From Peribacillus sp044761985 (GTDB lineage: Bacteria > Bacillota > Bacilli > Bacillales > DSM-1321), in contig NZ_JBIWDK010000004.1 in NCBI RefSeq assembly GCF_044761985.1, forward strand, positions 124,001-188,000: a DNA stretch of 64,000 nt, written 5' to 3'. Position 1 is the first letter of the stretch, and every line of letters starts with the position of its first letter. The notes under the pieces are model-generated. The model was not told the origin of the DNA, did no database searches, and was given only the letters and a program-made list of their open reading frames with translations. Of this stretch, positions 43,921 to 53,108 are shown in pieces. A program made the position numbers and the translations under genes.

Positions 43921-44995
43921 CCTGTCTCCGATCCAGCACTTTGATGAGTGGAGACACTAAAAACAAGATGAATAAAATCCTGAATAAGTGAAAGCTTGTG
44001 ACCACGGATACATCAACGGAAACGGACATGGCCGTGACCGCCATTTCTGCCACACCACCGGGGGCCATGCTTAAAAACAATTCATTGGCCGGCAAGGATA
44101 GGACTGGTGAAAAGTAAGCCGCAAGATAGTAACAAAAACCGATTAGCAAAACATTACTCACGAAAACCACCGCGAACATCTTCCTGAAAAGCCGTGGATT
44201 ATCGACTTTCAATGTGAATCCCAGATGGGCACCAATCAGAACCTGGGACAAGTTCAACCAGAAGCCAGGAATATGTGGTGCTTCAGATCCTGTCAAATTG
44301 AACAGAGCCGCCGCAATGAGTGGGCCTAAAAGGAAAGGAAGTGGGAAATGAACCTTTATGGCTATGAAAATGAATAACGCCAGAGCTGCAATCAGTAGGA
44401 GTGCCAAGGTCCCGTCATAATCAAACATAAAGAACGGCCCTTTTGCCATCGTCGTCGTTGCTTCGGAATCCACGGACATGACATGGGTGACGAGCCAAGG
44501 TACGATCGATATGACGAGAATGACCCGAAGCGTCTGCATGAAGCCGACAACCGTTTCGTCACTATCTTTCATTTCCTCGCTCAGGATCACCATCTGAGAC
44601 AGGCCTCCCGGGAAGCTTCCAAGAAGCGAGGTGCTCATCGATAGGTTCATTCTTTTTCCTACGAACAAGCCTGTTACTACGGTGAACAAAATCAGCACAA
44701 CCGTGGTAAACAGCATGACGGGCAAATATTCGCTCATTTCATGTAACGATCGTTTCGTAAATGAACTGCCCAGTTGTAAGCCGAGGATGATCAGTCCTGT
44801 GCTCCTTAGCGTTCTCGACCACAACATCGAGTGTCCCCATTTGATTTTTGCGATCATCACCACAAATAACGGTCCGAGCATCCATGGTAAATAGATGCCA
44901 AGTTTGTCGAACAGGTACCCTCCTAGAAACGCCAGTAAAGCTGTGAAAGTCATTCTTAAACTCTTATGATCCGATATGAATGTCTTCAATTCCAT
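43898..44995 (-). CDS. AbrB-family (PF05145) membrane protein
   Basis: The 365-residue protein has ten or more membrane helices and the internal duplication typical of this family (GGYLFDKLGIYLPWMLGPLFVVMIA and LGSFPGGLSQMVIL in the first half; FPLPFLLGPLIAAALFNLTG and SMAPGGVAEMAVTAM in the second). Despite the family name it is not the AbrB DNA-binding protein; it is a membrane protein also annotated as ammonia monooxygenase-related regulator. Its transported substrate is unknown. Monocistronic. Confidence 0.85.
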   Translation of the reverse strand: MELKTFISDHKSLRMTFTALLAFLGGYLFDKLGIYLPWMLGPLFVVMIAKIKWGHSMLWSRTLRSTGLIILGLQLGSSFTKRSLHEMSEYLPVMLFTTVVLILFTVVTGLFVGKRMNLSMSTSLLGSFPGGLSQMVILSEEMKDSDETVVGFMQTLRVILVISIVPWLVTHVMSVDSEATTTMAKGPFFMFDYDGTLALLLIAALALFIFIAIKVHFPLPFLLGPLIAAALFNLTGSEAPHIPGFWLNLSQVLIGAHLGFTLKVDNPRLFRKMFAVVFVSNVLLIGFCYYLAAYFSPVLSLPANELFLSMAPGGVAEMAVTAMSVSVDVSVVTSFHLFRILFILFLVSPLIKVLDRRQGRQKRRE

Positions 44996-45126
44996 AACCT
45001 TCTTATCTATAAAAATTCCACTTACATAGTACCATAACTTATTTGACGGAATTTATCCCTTGTCTTGTCTTCATTTCAAACTCAGAGTATGATGGGGAAA
45101 ATAACAGAAAGTATGGGAATTCTACT

Positions 45127-46383
45127 ATGCGTTTACGAGATTGGGATACGAACTTAAAGATTCGCCTTGCCGGGGAATCTGTCGTCAATATATCATTTTG
45201 GATGTTTTTTCCGTTCCTTGCGATTTACTTCTCCGAATCGTTCGGGAAAACAACTGCTGGATTACTGCTGATTTTCTCGCAGTTTTTTGCGGTTGTGGCC
45301 AATTTATTCGGGGGATATTGTGCTGATCGATTCGGAAGAAAGCGGATGATGGTCATTTCCACCTTCGGCCAAGGCATTGCCTACATATTCTTTGCATGGG
45401 CGAGCTCCCCTTGGCTGGATTCGCCCAGCATCGGGTTTATCAGCTTCACCGCCGTCAGCATATTCAGCGCCTTTTATAACCCTGCCAGCCAGGCAATGGT
45501 CGCTGATGTGATTCCAGAAAAAGACCGCAGTGGCGTCTTCGCCGTATTTTATACATCCATCAATATTGCCGTGGTCATAGGTCCGATTTTGGGAGGGATT
45601 TTTTATGCGACCCACCGTTTCGAACTGTTAGCCCTTGCTGCCATCATCAATATCCTGTTAGGTTTCATCCTGCAAACATGGGTCAAAGAAACGGCTCTCC
45701 TATCCATTCAGGAAAAGGGATCAGGAAAAAGGGTTAACGGATTCTCTTTTTTACTGAACCAACTACGAGACTATCAAGTCATTTTCCGTGATAAGGTGTT
45801 TCTACTTTTCATCATCGCAGGCGTTTTGGTCTATCAAACGTTCATGCAGCTCGACCTTTTGTTCCCTGTCTATATTAATGAAATGGTCGATCCGCAGTCC
45901 ATATTTTCGATCACACTACAGGAAGAGCAGATTTTCGGATTCTTGCTTGCGGAAAATGGATTATTCGTGGCCCTCTTAACCATCACCGTCACGAAATGGG
46001 CATCCATGTATAAAGAAAGAAATATATTCATAATCTCTTCTCTGATATACAGTTTTTCCATGATTTTATTTGGCGCGACCCAATGGGTTTGGGGATTATT
46101 CATCGCCATCGCCCTATTTTCCATCGCCGAGCTATTAACGGCCGGCATCCAGCAAGGATTTGTGTCGAAATTGGCCCCAGCACATATGCGTGGCCAGTAT
46201 TTCGCTGCATCAAGCTTACGTTTCACCATTGGCAGGATGCTTGCCCCACTAGCCATACCGATGACAGGGTGGATTGGATATAATGGGACATTCCTCATGA
46301 TCAGTATCCTGGCCGTCTTGAGTGCCGTTCTATATTTCATCATGTTTTCCCTGTATGAAAAGACGAAAGTCCAGATTCCATAA
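45127..46383 (+). CDS. MFS multidrug-type transporter
   Basis: The protein of about 418 residues has 12 predicted helices, an MFS A motif GGYCADRFGRKRMMV, YNPASQAMVADVIPEKDRSGVFA characteristic of the DHA1/MdtH-like group, and a central cytoplasmic loop. The frame is open from 45043, but the ATG at 45127 followed by RLRDWDTNLKIRL is the family-like start with GGGAA 7 bases upstream. Probably exports drugs; substrate unknown. It is divergent from the AbrB-family gene. Confidence 0.88.
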   Translation: MRLRDWDTNLKIRLAGESVVNISFWMFFPFLAIYFSESFGKTTAGLLLIFSQFFAVVANLFGGYCADRFGRKRMMVISTFGQGIAYIFFAWASSPWLDSPSIGFISFTAVSIFSAFYNPASQAMVADVIPEKDRSGVFAVFYTSINIAVVIGPILGGIFYATHRFELLALAAIINILLGFILQTWVKETALLSIQEKGSGKRVNGFSFLLNQLRDYQVIFRDKVFLLFIIAGVLVYQTFMQLDLLFPVYINEMVDPQSIFSITLQEEQIFGFLLAENGLFVALLTITVTKWASMYKERNIFIISSLIYSFSMILFGATQWVWGLFIAIALFSIAELLTAGIQQGFVSKLAPAHMRGQYFAASSLRFTIGRMLAPLAIPMTGWIGYNGTFLMISILAVLSAVLYFIMFSLYEKTKVQIP

Positions 46384-46470
46384 TCTAACTCCATTTCCTA
46401 CCCCCATAAACTTACCATTAGAGGTAGAATCATTATATAGGGGTCAAAACTCTTATGGAGGGGTGACTAG

Positions 46471-47475
46471 ATGTTAAATACAGAAATTGGTATAGACTTA
46501 GGAACGGCAAATACACTCGTTTACAGTAAAAACAAAGGAATCATATTCAATGAGCCATCTGTAGTGGCCATAGATATAGTGACTAATAAAGTGTTGGCAG
46601 TCGGCCTGGAAGCGAAGAATATGATTGGGAAGACACCTGGCCATATCGTCGCCATCCGCCCATTGAAAGACGGGGTCATTGCGGATTTCGATGTGACCGC
46701 ACAAATGCTTAAGGAAATCATGAAAAAAGCTAGCAAGGCGATCGGCTTATCGATCCGTAAACCGAATGTGGTCGTATGTACGCCATCCGGTTCCACATCC
46801 GTTGAAAGAAGGGCCATTCAGGATGCGGTTAAAAATTGCGGAGCCAAACAGGTTCATCTGATCGAAGAGCCCGTTGCTGCTGCCATAGGAGCTGGACTTC
46901 CTGTAGAAGAACCGGTCGCGAATGTCATCGTCGACATTGGTGGCGGTACGACTGAGGTAGCGATCATCTCGTATGGTGGAGTCGTTTCATGTAATTCGGT
47001 CCGTATCGGTGGCGATCAACTGGATGAGGATATCTGTCAATATGTAAGAAAAAAACATAACATATTGATTGGGGAACGAACTGCCGAACAAATAAAAATG
47101 GAAATCGGCTACGCGCTCATCGACCATTCTCCATTGACCATGGAAGTCAGGGGGCGTGACCTCGTGACGGGTCTTCCGAAGCCCATTACGATTACGTCCT
47201 TGGAAGTTCAGGAAGCCATTCAAGAATCCTTGCTTCATATTTTAGAAGCCATCCGTTCCACGTTGGAAGAATGCCCTCCTGAATTAAGTGGGGACATCGT
47301 CGACCAAGGCGTGGTCCTTTCCGGGGGCGGAGCCTTGCTTAGCGGGATGCAGGATTGGTTGATGAAAGAACTCATCGTGCCCGTCGAGCTTGCCGATAGT
47401 CCGCTTGAATCTGTTGCCATTGGGACAGGCCGTTCACTCGAGATCATTACCAAATTACAAAAAGCCGTTTATTGA
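46471..47475 (+). CDS. mreBH: Rod-shape-determining actin homologue MreBH
   Basis: The 334-residue protein is an MreB-family actin: phosphate-1 loop IGIDLGTANTLVY, connect-1 and VCTPSGSTSVERRAIQDA, phosphate-2 VIVDIGGGTTEVAIIS, adenosine motif VVLSGGGALLSGM. Residues such as SKNKGIIFNEPSVVA, ECPPELSGDIVDQGVVLSGGG and IITKLQKAVY follow the B. subtilis MreBH paralogue more closely than MreB or Mbl. It guides cell-wall synthesis along the lateral wall and works with LytE. AUG preceded by GGAGGGG. Monocistronic, with a terminator. Confidence 0.93.
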   Translation: MLNTEIGIDLGTANTLVYSKNKGIIFNEPSVVAIDIVTNKVLAVGLEAKNMIGKTPGHIVAIRPLKDGVIADFDVTAQMLKEIMKKASKAIGLSIRKPNVVVCTPSGSTSVERRAIQDAVKNCGAKQVHLIEEPVAAAIGAGLPVEEPVANVIVDIGGGTTEVAIISYGGVVSCNSVRIGGDQLDEDICQYVRKKHNILIGERTAEQIKMEIGYALIDHSPLTMEVRGRDLVTGLPKPITITSLEVQEAIQESLLHILEAIRSTLEECPPELSGDIVDQGVVLSGGGALLSGMQDWLMKELIVPVELADSPLESVAIGTGRSLEIITKLQKAVY

Positions 47476-47483
47476 TAGTATGC

Positions 47484-47519
47484 GAGAGGGAATCCTTATT
47501 AGGGGGTTCCCTCTTTTTC
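47484..47519 (+). terminator. Terminator of mreBH
   Basis: Arms AGAGGGAATCC and GGGTTCCCTCT with a short loop are followed by TTTTT. Confidence 0.88.
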
Positions 47520-47600
47520 ATGCCTAAAAAGCTATTTAGCCCTGCCAGATATATTTCTTTTCCATTCAGTAAAGAATACATAAAAAAAGGAGGACAGAAT

Positions 47601-48278
47601 TTGGATACTTTTCTTTACTTCTTCTATCTTGCCGGATATGTGGCCCTTTTCATTTGGGGAATCACCCTCGCTAATAAATACGGATGGCTCTCTGCTTCCA
47701 ACGTTCTCTTACTCGTGATTTTCGGGCTAATCGTGGATAACACCCTGCTCGCACTCGGACGGTATATCGGAACGGGGCACTTTCTGGAATCAATCAGCTA
47801 TGCCCGCTTTTGGGGACATGCCCTCTTCACGCCCACATTAGTTCTCTTTGCTTGGGATTCCCTGAAAAAGGCCGACATCGCGTGGGCCCAAAGAAAACTT
47901 GCCAAGTATATCAGTTGCGTATTGGTGATCGCCCTAATATGCTTTGAATTATTCACTGAAACGCTTGGGCTTAAACTGGAGGCCGATTGGAAGTATGGGG
48001 TTTTAAGTTATACCAGTTCAGAGCCGACGAGCGGACCGCCCATCATGGTATTGATCATCTCCCTCGTACTGATTATTTCGGGGTTCTTGATCTGGCGAAA
48101 ACAAAAATGGATATGGTATTTGCTAGGTACGGTCATCATGACCATCGGTAGCGCCGTTCCTCTCCCCATCAAAAGCGATGCGTACATGAACGGATTTGAA
48201 CTCATCCTCCTGATTTCACTACTTGCCACGAAGCATTTTCAAGACCATGAAGGGCAACGCCAAAAAACAGAGTTTTAG
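47601..48278 (+). CDS. Seven-helix membrane protein of unknown function
   Basis: The 225-residue protein is strongly hydrophobic with about seven membrane helices. Distinct segments are LDTFLYFFYLAGYVALFIWGI, VDNTLLALGRYIGTGHFLESISYARFWGHALFTPTLVLFAWD and WYLLGTVIMTIGSAVPLP. The TTG at 47601 is chosen because an excellent GGAGG lies 7 bases upstream; the longer frame runs back into the mreBH terminator. No family recognised. It has a short hydrophilic C-terminal tail. Confidence 0.78.
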   Translation: MDTFLYFFYLAGYVALFIWGITLANKYGWLSASNVLLLVIFGLIVDNTLLALGRYIGTGHFLESISYARFWGHALFTPTLVLFAWDSLKKADIAWAQRKLAKYISCVLVIALICFELFTETLGLKLEADWKYGVLSYTSSEPTSGPPIMVLIISLVLIISGFLIWRKQKWIWYLLGTVIMTIGSAVPLPIKSDAYMNGFELILLISLLATKHFQDHEGQRQKTEF

Positions 48279-48297
48279 TAACAAGCATCATCGGATG

Positions 48298-48340
48298 CAA
48301 TGTAACATAACTTGTGTTATAATATAATTAAGTTACATTG
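48298..48340 (+). promoter_or_regulatory. Promoter region with inverted repeat before the recombinase gene
   Basis: CAATGTAAC (48298-48306) and GTTACATTG (48332-48340) flank two overlapping TATAAT-like -10 hexamers (48318-48328). The arrangement suggests repressor control of the recombinase gene. The -35 is not convincing. Confidence 0.45.
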
Positions 48341-48357
48341 GTAAGAGGAGAAGAATT

Positions 48358-48921
48358 ATGGAATATGTAGAAGCCTTTAAGGATGTCAATGAAATCAGCA
48401 AGATCAAAAGTTACTTGCGATCTCACTCCAGCCGCGATTATTTGTTATTTGTTTTAGGGATCAATACGGGAATGAAAATCAATGAGATGTTGGAAGTGAC
48501 CGTGGCAAGCGTTCTCGATGAAACGGGAAAAGTTAAAGAGTTTTATGAGCAACGCTTGGAAAATGACGAGGTCACTCAAATCTATTTGAATCAGAAAGTC
48601 CGGACAGCTTTACAAGAATACATCAAAGACTCGAAAGTGATGGAAGGCCAATTTTTGTTTTTATCACCTAAGACAAAAAAACCGATCACACGCCAACAGG
48701 CACACCGGATCATCCATGATGCGGTGGAAGGTGCCGGATTGATTGGTAAGTATGGGGCCAGTTCAATGCGTAAGACATTTGGATATCACGCCTATAAGCA
48801 AGGGGTCTCCCTCGCCTTGATCCAAAAGCATTACCATCATTCTAGTCCATCCGAGACACTGAAGTACATTGGCATCTCCAAGGAGAGTAAATTCAAGACG
48901 ATCATCGACGTGAATTTATAG
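48358..48921 (+). CDS. Small tyrosine recombinase with altered catalytic residues
   Basis: The 187-residue protein corresponds to the catalytic domain of a phage-integrase-type recombinase without an N-terminal core-binding domain. The region FVLGINTGMKINEML carries Lys40 where Arg I is expected; the HxxR box reads S135-S-M-R138 (His to Ser); His161 and the nucleophile Tyr170 in LKYIGI remain. Short recombinases of this type occur in Bacillus plasmids and chromosomes. Reduced or altered strand-transfer activity is likely. It lies just upstream of khtTU. Sequence around SMRKTFGYH...HHSSPS.TLKYIGI resembles the integrase fragment at 61646-61876. Confidence 0.85.
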   Translation: MEYVEAFKDVNEISKIKSYLRSHSSRDYLLFVLGINTGMKINEMLEVTVASVLDETGKVKEFYEQRLENDEVTQIYLNQKVRTALQEYIKDSKVMEGQFLFLSPKTKKPITRQQAHRIIHDAVEGAGLIGKYGASSMRKTFGYHAYKQGVSLALIQKHYHHSSPSETLKYIGISKESKFKTIIDVNL

Positions 48922-48972
48922 CATATTTCTATCTTTTGTAATCTCAAACCACCATTTTAAGGAGGAATTCAA

Positions 48973-49470
48973 GTGAAAATTAGAGAAAGCGAACTTCCTG
49001 GTATAGGCCAGAAATTCGAGATTATCACGAGAAATGATGAAAAATTAGTGATTGTCATTCACGATGATGGCCGTAGGGAGTTATACCACTTTGATACCGA
49101 TCATGAGGATGTTATTTCAAGCATCACACTCAATGATCAGGAAGCGCGTCAAATGGCGTCCATCATCGGCGGTATGATTTATAAACCACAGGCACTCGAA
49201 ACAATCGAAATGTCATTAGGTGACTTGGTCATCGAATGGTTCAAAGTGGAACCAGGTTCCAAAGCGATTAACCAAACGATTGGTGACATTGACATTCGTA
49301 ACAATTACAACGTGACGGTTATCGCCCATTCGAAAAAAGGGAAAAAACAACTGAATAACCCAGGTCCTGATTCAATCATTGCTGCAGGCGACACGCTGGT
49401 CATCTCTGGTGAAAGAAAAGACATCAAAAATCTGATTAGAGAATTACTGACCGACGAAAGGAGTGACTAA
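48973..49470 (+). CDS. khtT: K+/H+ antiporter regulatory subunit KhtT
   Basis: The 165-residue protein has the length of B. subtilis KhtT and starts MKIRESELPGIGQKFEIITRNDEKLVIVIHDDGRRELYHFD as expected. Its C-terminal half is an RCK_C/TrkA-C domain (GDLVIEWFKVEPGSKAINQTIGDIDIR...SIIAAGDTLVISGERKDI). KhtT senses nucleotides and pH and gates the antiporter KhtU encoded 6 bases downstream. In B. subtilis khtS precedes khtT; no khtS is seen here and the recombinase gene is in its place. The start is GTG with AAGGAGGAA upstream. Confidence 0.92.
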   Translation: MKIRESELPGIGQKFEIITRNDEKLVIVIHDDGRRELYHFDTDHEDVISSITLNDQEARQMASIIGGMIYKPQALETIEMSLGDLVIEWFKVEPGSKAINQTIGDIDIRNNYNVTVIAHSKKGKKQLNNPGPDSIIAAGDTLVISGERKDIKNLIRELLTDERSD

Positions 49471-49476
49471 GTACAT

Positions 49477-50700
49477 ATGGATCACTTAGTCTTCGAAGTA
49501 GGAACGGCCCTATTATTGGTTGCAGCCGCAGCTCTCATAGCAGGGAAATTCAAAATATCGAATGTACCCATCTTAATTATCGTCGGCATGTTGGTAGGAC
49601 CTCATGCCCCGCATTTTGGAATGATCGATTTACGCTTCATCGAAAGTGAAGAGATCATTGCCTTCCTCGGAAGAGTCGGTATTCTTTTCCTTCTATTCTA
49701 TTTAGGACTTGAATTTTCTGTAAAAAAATTGATGAAATCCGGAAAGAACATCGTGACAGGCGGATCCATCTATATTGTCATAAACGTTGGTTTAGCGATG
49801 GCTTATGGTTTCCTCATGGGTCTTCCACTGAAAGAAGTCCTCATTTTAACCGGGATCATCAGCTTTTCATCAAGTGCCATAGTAGCCAAAGTACTTGTTG
49901 ATTTAAGAAGGACCGGTAATAACGAAACGGAACTTATCCTGGGAATCATCATGTTTGAAGATATATTCCTTGCCGTTTATTTATCCGTCGTATCAGGATT
50001 GGTATTAAGCTCATCCGGTTCAGTCTGGGGAACATTATTATCTACGTTTATCGCAATCGGATATATGCTATTATTTTTCGTCATCGCTCGAAAAGCATCC
50101 GGTTTCCTCAACAAATTATTCAATATTACCTCTGATGAGATTTTCATCATTGTCGTATTCGCCTTACTGTTCTTTATCGCAGGTTTCTCTGAAACGATTC
50201 ATGTTGCAGAAGCAATCGGCGCATTACTGCTCGGACTCGTCTTTTCTGAAACGGAACATAGTGACCGCATCGAAAAACTTGTCATTCCTTTCAGGGACTT
50301 CTTTGGAGCCATATTCTTCTTCAGCTTTGGATTGAGTATCGATCCGACAACGCTAGGTGGAGCAGTCTGGATGGTACTTGGAGCCGTCATCATTACCATT
50401 ATCGGTAACTTCGTTGCTGGTATGATTGCTGGACGTAAATCCGGTTTGTCCCATAAAGCCTCAGCCAATATCGGCTTGACGATCGTTTCACGCGGTGAAT
50501 TCTCCATCATTCTCGCAAACCTAGGCATTGCTGGCGGTTTGATGCCTATCCTAACCCCGTTTGCGGCATTATATGTGCTGACATTAGCGATTCTTGGACC
50601 AGTCCTTACGAAAGAATCCAAGCATATATATAATATCCTCAATAAAATCTTCAAATGGACGCCGCCAAAAGTCCAAAAAGAACAACAAAAAGAAGGCTAA
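49477..50700 (+). CDS. khtU: K+/H+ antiporter KhtU (CPA2 family)
   Basis: The 407-residue membrane protein has about 12 helices and CPA2 motifs: VPILIIVGMLVGPHAPHFGM, FLLFYLGLEFSVKKL, SFSSSAIVAKVLVDLRR, FEDIFLAVYLS with the conserved acidic residue, and EAIGALLLGLVFSETEH. Together with KhtT it exports K+ in exchange for protons at alkaline pH or on nucleotide signals. The two genes are 6 bases apart and share a terminator, so they form an operon. Confidence 0.92.
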   Translation: MDHLVFEVGTALLLVAAAALIAGKFKISNVPILIIVGMLVGPHAPHFGMIDLRFIESEEIIAFLGRVGILFLLFYLGLEFSVKKLMKSGKNIVTGGSIYIVINVGLAMAYGFLMGLPLKEVLILTGIISFSSSAIVAKVLVDLRRTGNNETELILGIIMFEDIFLAVYLSVVSGLVLSSSGSVWGTLLSTFIAIGYMLLFFVIARKASGFLNKLFNITSDEIFIIVVFALLFFIAGFSETIHVAEAIGALLLGLVFSETEHSDRIEKLVIPFRDFFGAIFFFSFGLSIDPTTLGGAVWMVLGAVIITIIGNFVAGMIAGRKSGLSHKASANIGLTIVSRGEFSIILANLGIAGGLMPILTPFAALYVLTLAILGPVLTKESKHIYNILNKIFKWTPPKVQKEQQKEG

Positions 50701-50702
50701 TC

Positions 50703-50736
50703 AAAAAGGTCCAGACACCTACGTCTGGACCTTTTT
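50703..50736 (+). terminator. Terminator of khtTU
   Basis: Perfect arms AAAAAGGTCCAGAC and GTCTGGACCTTTTT enclose a 6-base loop. Confidence 0.9.
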
Positions 50737-50953
50737 CGATATTCTCTGAGTTTCTTAGATTGATAGCCTGCTATATGTGTCTCCTTCCACCCAGTCATCC
50801 CTTCTTATTTTCCATCCCATCGACATGTTGGAAGAGATTTTCGAATAGTAAATGGGTAACTGCTTTACAATATTTCCTCTCAGGAGGGTTAAGGCACCCG
50901 ATCTGAGGGAAAAGAATCAGATAAACGAAGAAACTTTTCAGGAGTGATGCCGA

Positions 50954-51820
50954 TTGAATAAGTCGATTGATTTTAGCAAGAAACTCATCAAGGAAGTCAA
51001 GGAGGATCGTGTCACAGGATTGGCAGCTGAACAAGCATACTATTACCTCCTCGCACTATTCCCTTTGCTCATTTTATTGCTGTCGATTTTGCCATACTTG
51101 AACATCGATACGCAAACAGCTTTGGATACGTTAAAGACATTCATGCCATCGGAAACGATGAAAACCATCGAAGAGAATATCATCAAGATATTGAATGAAC
51201 GGAATGGCGGCTTGCTGACCTTTGGTATCCTTGGTACCATCTGGTCCGCTTCGAATGGAATGAATGCATTTATTCATTCGATGAACATTGCCTATGATGT
51301 GGAAGAAACGCGCAGCTTCATCAAGGCTCGCCTCATTTCCATCCTGTTAACATTAGGATTGGTCTTTGCATTTATCGTGATGCTGGTTCTTCCCGTCTTT
51401 GGGAAAGTACTCATCGATTTAATGGAACAAGTCGTGTCCCTTCCAGAAGAAACACAAAGTCTATTCAGTATATTGCGATGGGTGATCGCCGTTGCGGTTA
51501 TCTCTTTCGTGCTAGCCATTCTATACCGTTACGCACCGAATAAGAACTTCCCGTTCAAACACGTCATTCCGGGTGCAATTACGGCCACAATACTCTGGTT
51601 TGTCATCTCCATCGGTTTTTCCTTTTATGTCAGCAATTTCGCTAATTATTCGTCCACGTACGGCAGTTTAGGGGGCGTCATCGTTTTAATGTTATGGCTG
51701 TACCTGACCGGTTTGATCTTAATGCTCGGCGGCGAAATCAATGCGATTCTACACCGTCAAAATACCACACCTCAAAAGAAGTCTCGAACACTCGTACATC
51801 CCGTACCTTTAAAACGATAA
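50954..51820 (+). CDS. YihY/BrkB family membrane protein (second paralogue)
   Basis: The 288-residue protein has six membrane helices and the same motifs as the copy at 34115-34951: EDRVTGLAAEQAYYYLLALFPLLILL, FGILGTIWSASNGMNAFIHSMNIAYD, LYRYAPNKNFPF, and YGSLGGVIVLMLWLYLTGLILMLGGEINA. The start is TTG with AGGAGTGATG upstream. Family function is unknown. A hairpin and an IS remnant follow directly. Confidence 0.88.
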   Translation: MNKSIDFSKKLIKEVKEDRVTGLAAEQAYYYLLALFPLLILLLSILPYLNIDTQTALDTLKTFMPSETMKTIEENIIKILNERNGGLLTFGILGTIWSASNGMNAFIHSMNIAYDVEETRSFIKARLISILLTLGLVFAFIVMLVLPVFGKVLIDLMEQVVSLPEETQSLFSILRWVIAVAVISFVLAILYRYAPNKNFPFKHVIPGAITATILWFVISIGFSFYVSNFANYSSTYGSLGGVIVLMLWLYLTGLILMLGGEINAILHRQNTTPQKKSRTLVHPVPLKR

Positions 51821-51835
51821 AGAAAAAACCAGGTT

Positions 51836-52538
51836 CCTATAATGGTAGAATGTACCCTATAGAGTAGACACTTAAAAAAAGTCTCTCTGTAGGGTACTTT
51901 TATGTATAAAGAAGATACATGGGATTGGAGATACATCAAAATGAGTAACAAGACTTTTACAGAATAAGAAATGAAGGCCTTATCAAAGAATCCTTATGTT
52001 AAGGGGATTAGCCGAAAGGGGATTAGATCCGAAGAATAATGAAGAAGTATGGGATTGTCTGCCCCATTAGAAAAGCAAATCCCTATCGGAGAATGATGAA
52101 AGCAACCCAAGAACATAGGGTCATGCCAAACCTATTAAAGCGACAATTTAAGCAAGATATCCCCGGAAAAGTACTCCTAACCGATATCATATATTTATTT
52201 TACGGAACGGGCCACAAAGCCTATTTATCTACCATTAAAGATGGCTCGACCAATGAAATCTTGGCCTACCACGTATCAGACCAAATCACCATGGATTTAG
52301 CTATAGACACCCTTCTGAAGCTAAAGAAGAATCGATGATATAAAAAAGCAGAAAGTGCCTTATTACACTCGGATCAAGGTACCCACTACACACACCCCGA
52401 CTTTCAAAAGTTAGTGAAGAAATTAGGATTACATCAATCGATGTCTAGACGAGGAAACGGTTGGGATAATGCCCCTCAGGAGGCCTTCTTTGGCCACTTT
52501 AAGGATGAAGCTTACATTACTATAGACACCAATGGAAC
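51836..52538 (+). mobile_element. Degenerate IS3-family insertion sequence
   Basis: The stretch encodes broken pieces of an IS3-type transposase. An OrfA start (MSNKTFT, then a stop, then EMKALSKNPYVKG) is followed after a deletion by OrfB: KYGIVCPIRKANPYRRMMKA, LLTDIIYLFYG..HKAYLSTIKDGSTNEILAYHVSD, a stop near 52336, then LLHSDQGTHYTHPDFQKLV and RRGNGWDNAPQEAFFGHFKDE. The DDE residues (TD, SDQG, QE) are recognisable. Several stop codons and the missing middle of OrfA show that it is dead. Ends are not certain; a right terminal repeat was not found. Confidence 0.85.
51852..51903 (+). terminator. Hairpin/terminator at the left edge of the IS3 remnant
   Basis: Arms GTACCCTA and TAGGGTAC, extended by AGAG/CTCT and GTC blocks, are followed by TTTT. 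It may end the YihY transcript or represent the IS end. Confidence 0.55.
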
Positions 52539-52557
52539 CTAAAAAAGATGACCCCTG

Positions 52558-52603
52558 TTCGGTCCGAATATATTTGATTGTTCGGTCCGAAAAGTGATAT
52601 AGT
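52558..52603 (+). promoter_or_regulatory. Promoter with two TTCGGTCCGAA operators
   Basis: The 11-bp palindrome TTCGGTCCGAA occurs at 52558-52568 and 52581-52591, 23 bp apart, on the same helix face. A promoter TTGATT (52574-52579)-18 bp-TATAGT (52598-52603) has the second operator in its spacer. A TetR-type repressor, such as the one encoded at 54064-54678, is the likely ligand (inference). Confidence 0.65.
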
Positions 52604-52664
52604 ACTCTTAGAAATTCCACCATTTTCCATCCATCCATTCTCTCAAGAAAGCGAGGCAACTGAA

Positions 52665-53095
52665 ATGAGTACCTTGTCTTATGATCAAGTTGAGCAGCTC
52701 ATTCAACTTTTCTCAGACCGTTATATTCGTAAGGAGTATGCTACATTTCTAGATTTGTTTGCTGCCGATATCGTCTTCGAATTTCCTTATGCCCAGGAAA
52801 CAAATCCAAAACGACTGGATGGGAAGGCGGTGCTGTAGCAATATCTGGAAGAATTAGAGGATGTGCTTAAAATCACTTCATTCACCACACCGGTCATTCA
52901 TATAGCAGCCGATGCCCCCGTGTTCTTCGCTCAGTTCAAAGCAAGTGGAAAAATCCTAGTCACAGGCGGATCTTACGAACAAAGCTATATATCCGTAGTC
53001 GAAGTTCAGAAGTTCAAAATGGTAGGATTATCCGCTATCAGGACTACTGGAAACCATTAGCAGTCAACTTAAAACATGACATAAATAAGAACTAA
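52665..53095 (+). pseudogene. SnoaL/NTF2-like protein, disrupted
   Basis: The frame starts MSTLSYDQVEQLIQLFSDRY, with DLFAADIVFEFPYA typical of SnoaL-like small polyketide cyclase or ketosteroid-isomerase folds. It meets a TAG at 52836-52838, continues in frame as QYLEELEDVLKITSFT to SYISVVEVQ, then needs a frame change near 53010 to read NGRIIRYQDYWKPLAV to the TAA at 53093. Two lesions make it a pseudogene (or sequence errors). It was the first gene of an operon with the NAD(P)-binding protein that follows 13 bases later. Confidence 0.8.
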
Positions 53096-53108
53096 AGGAG
53101 ATAATCGT

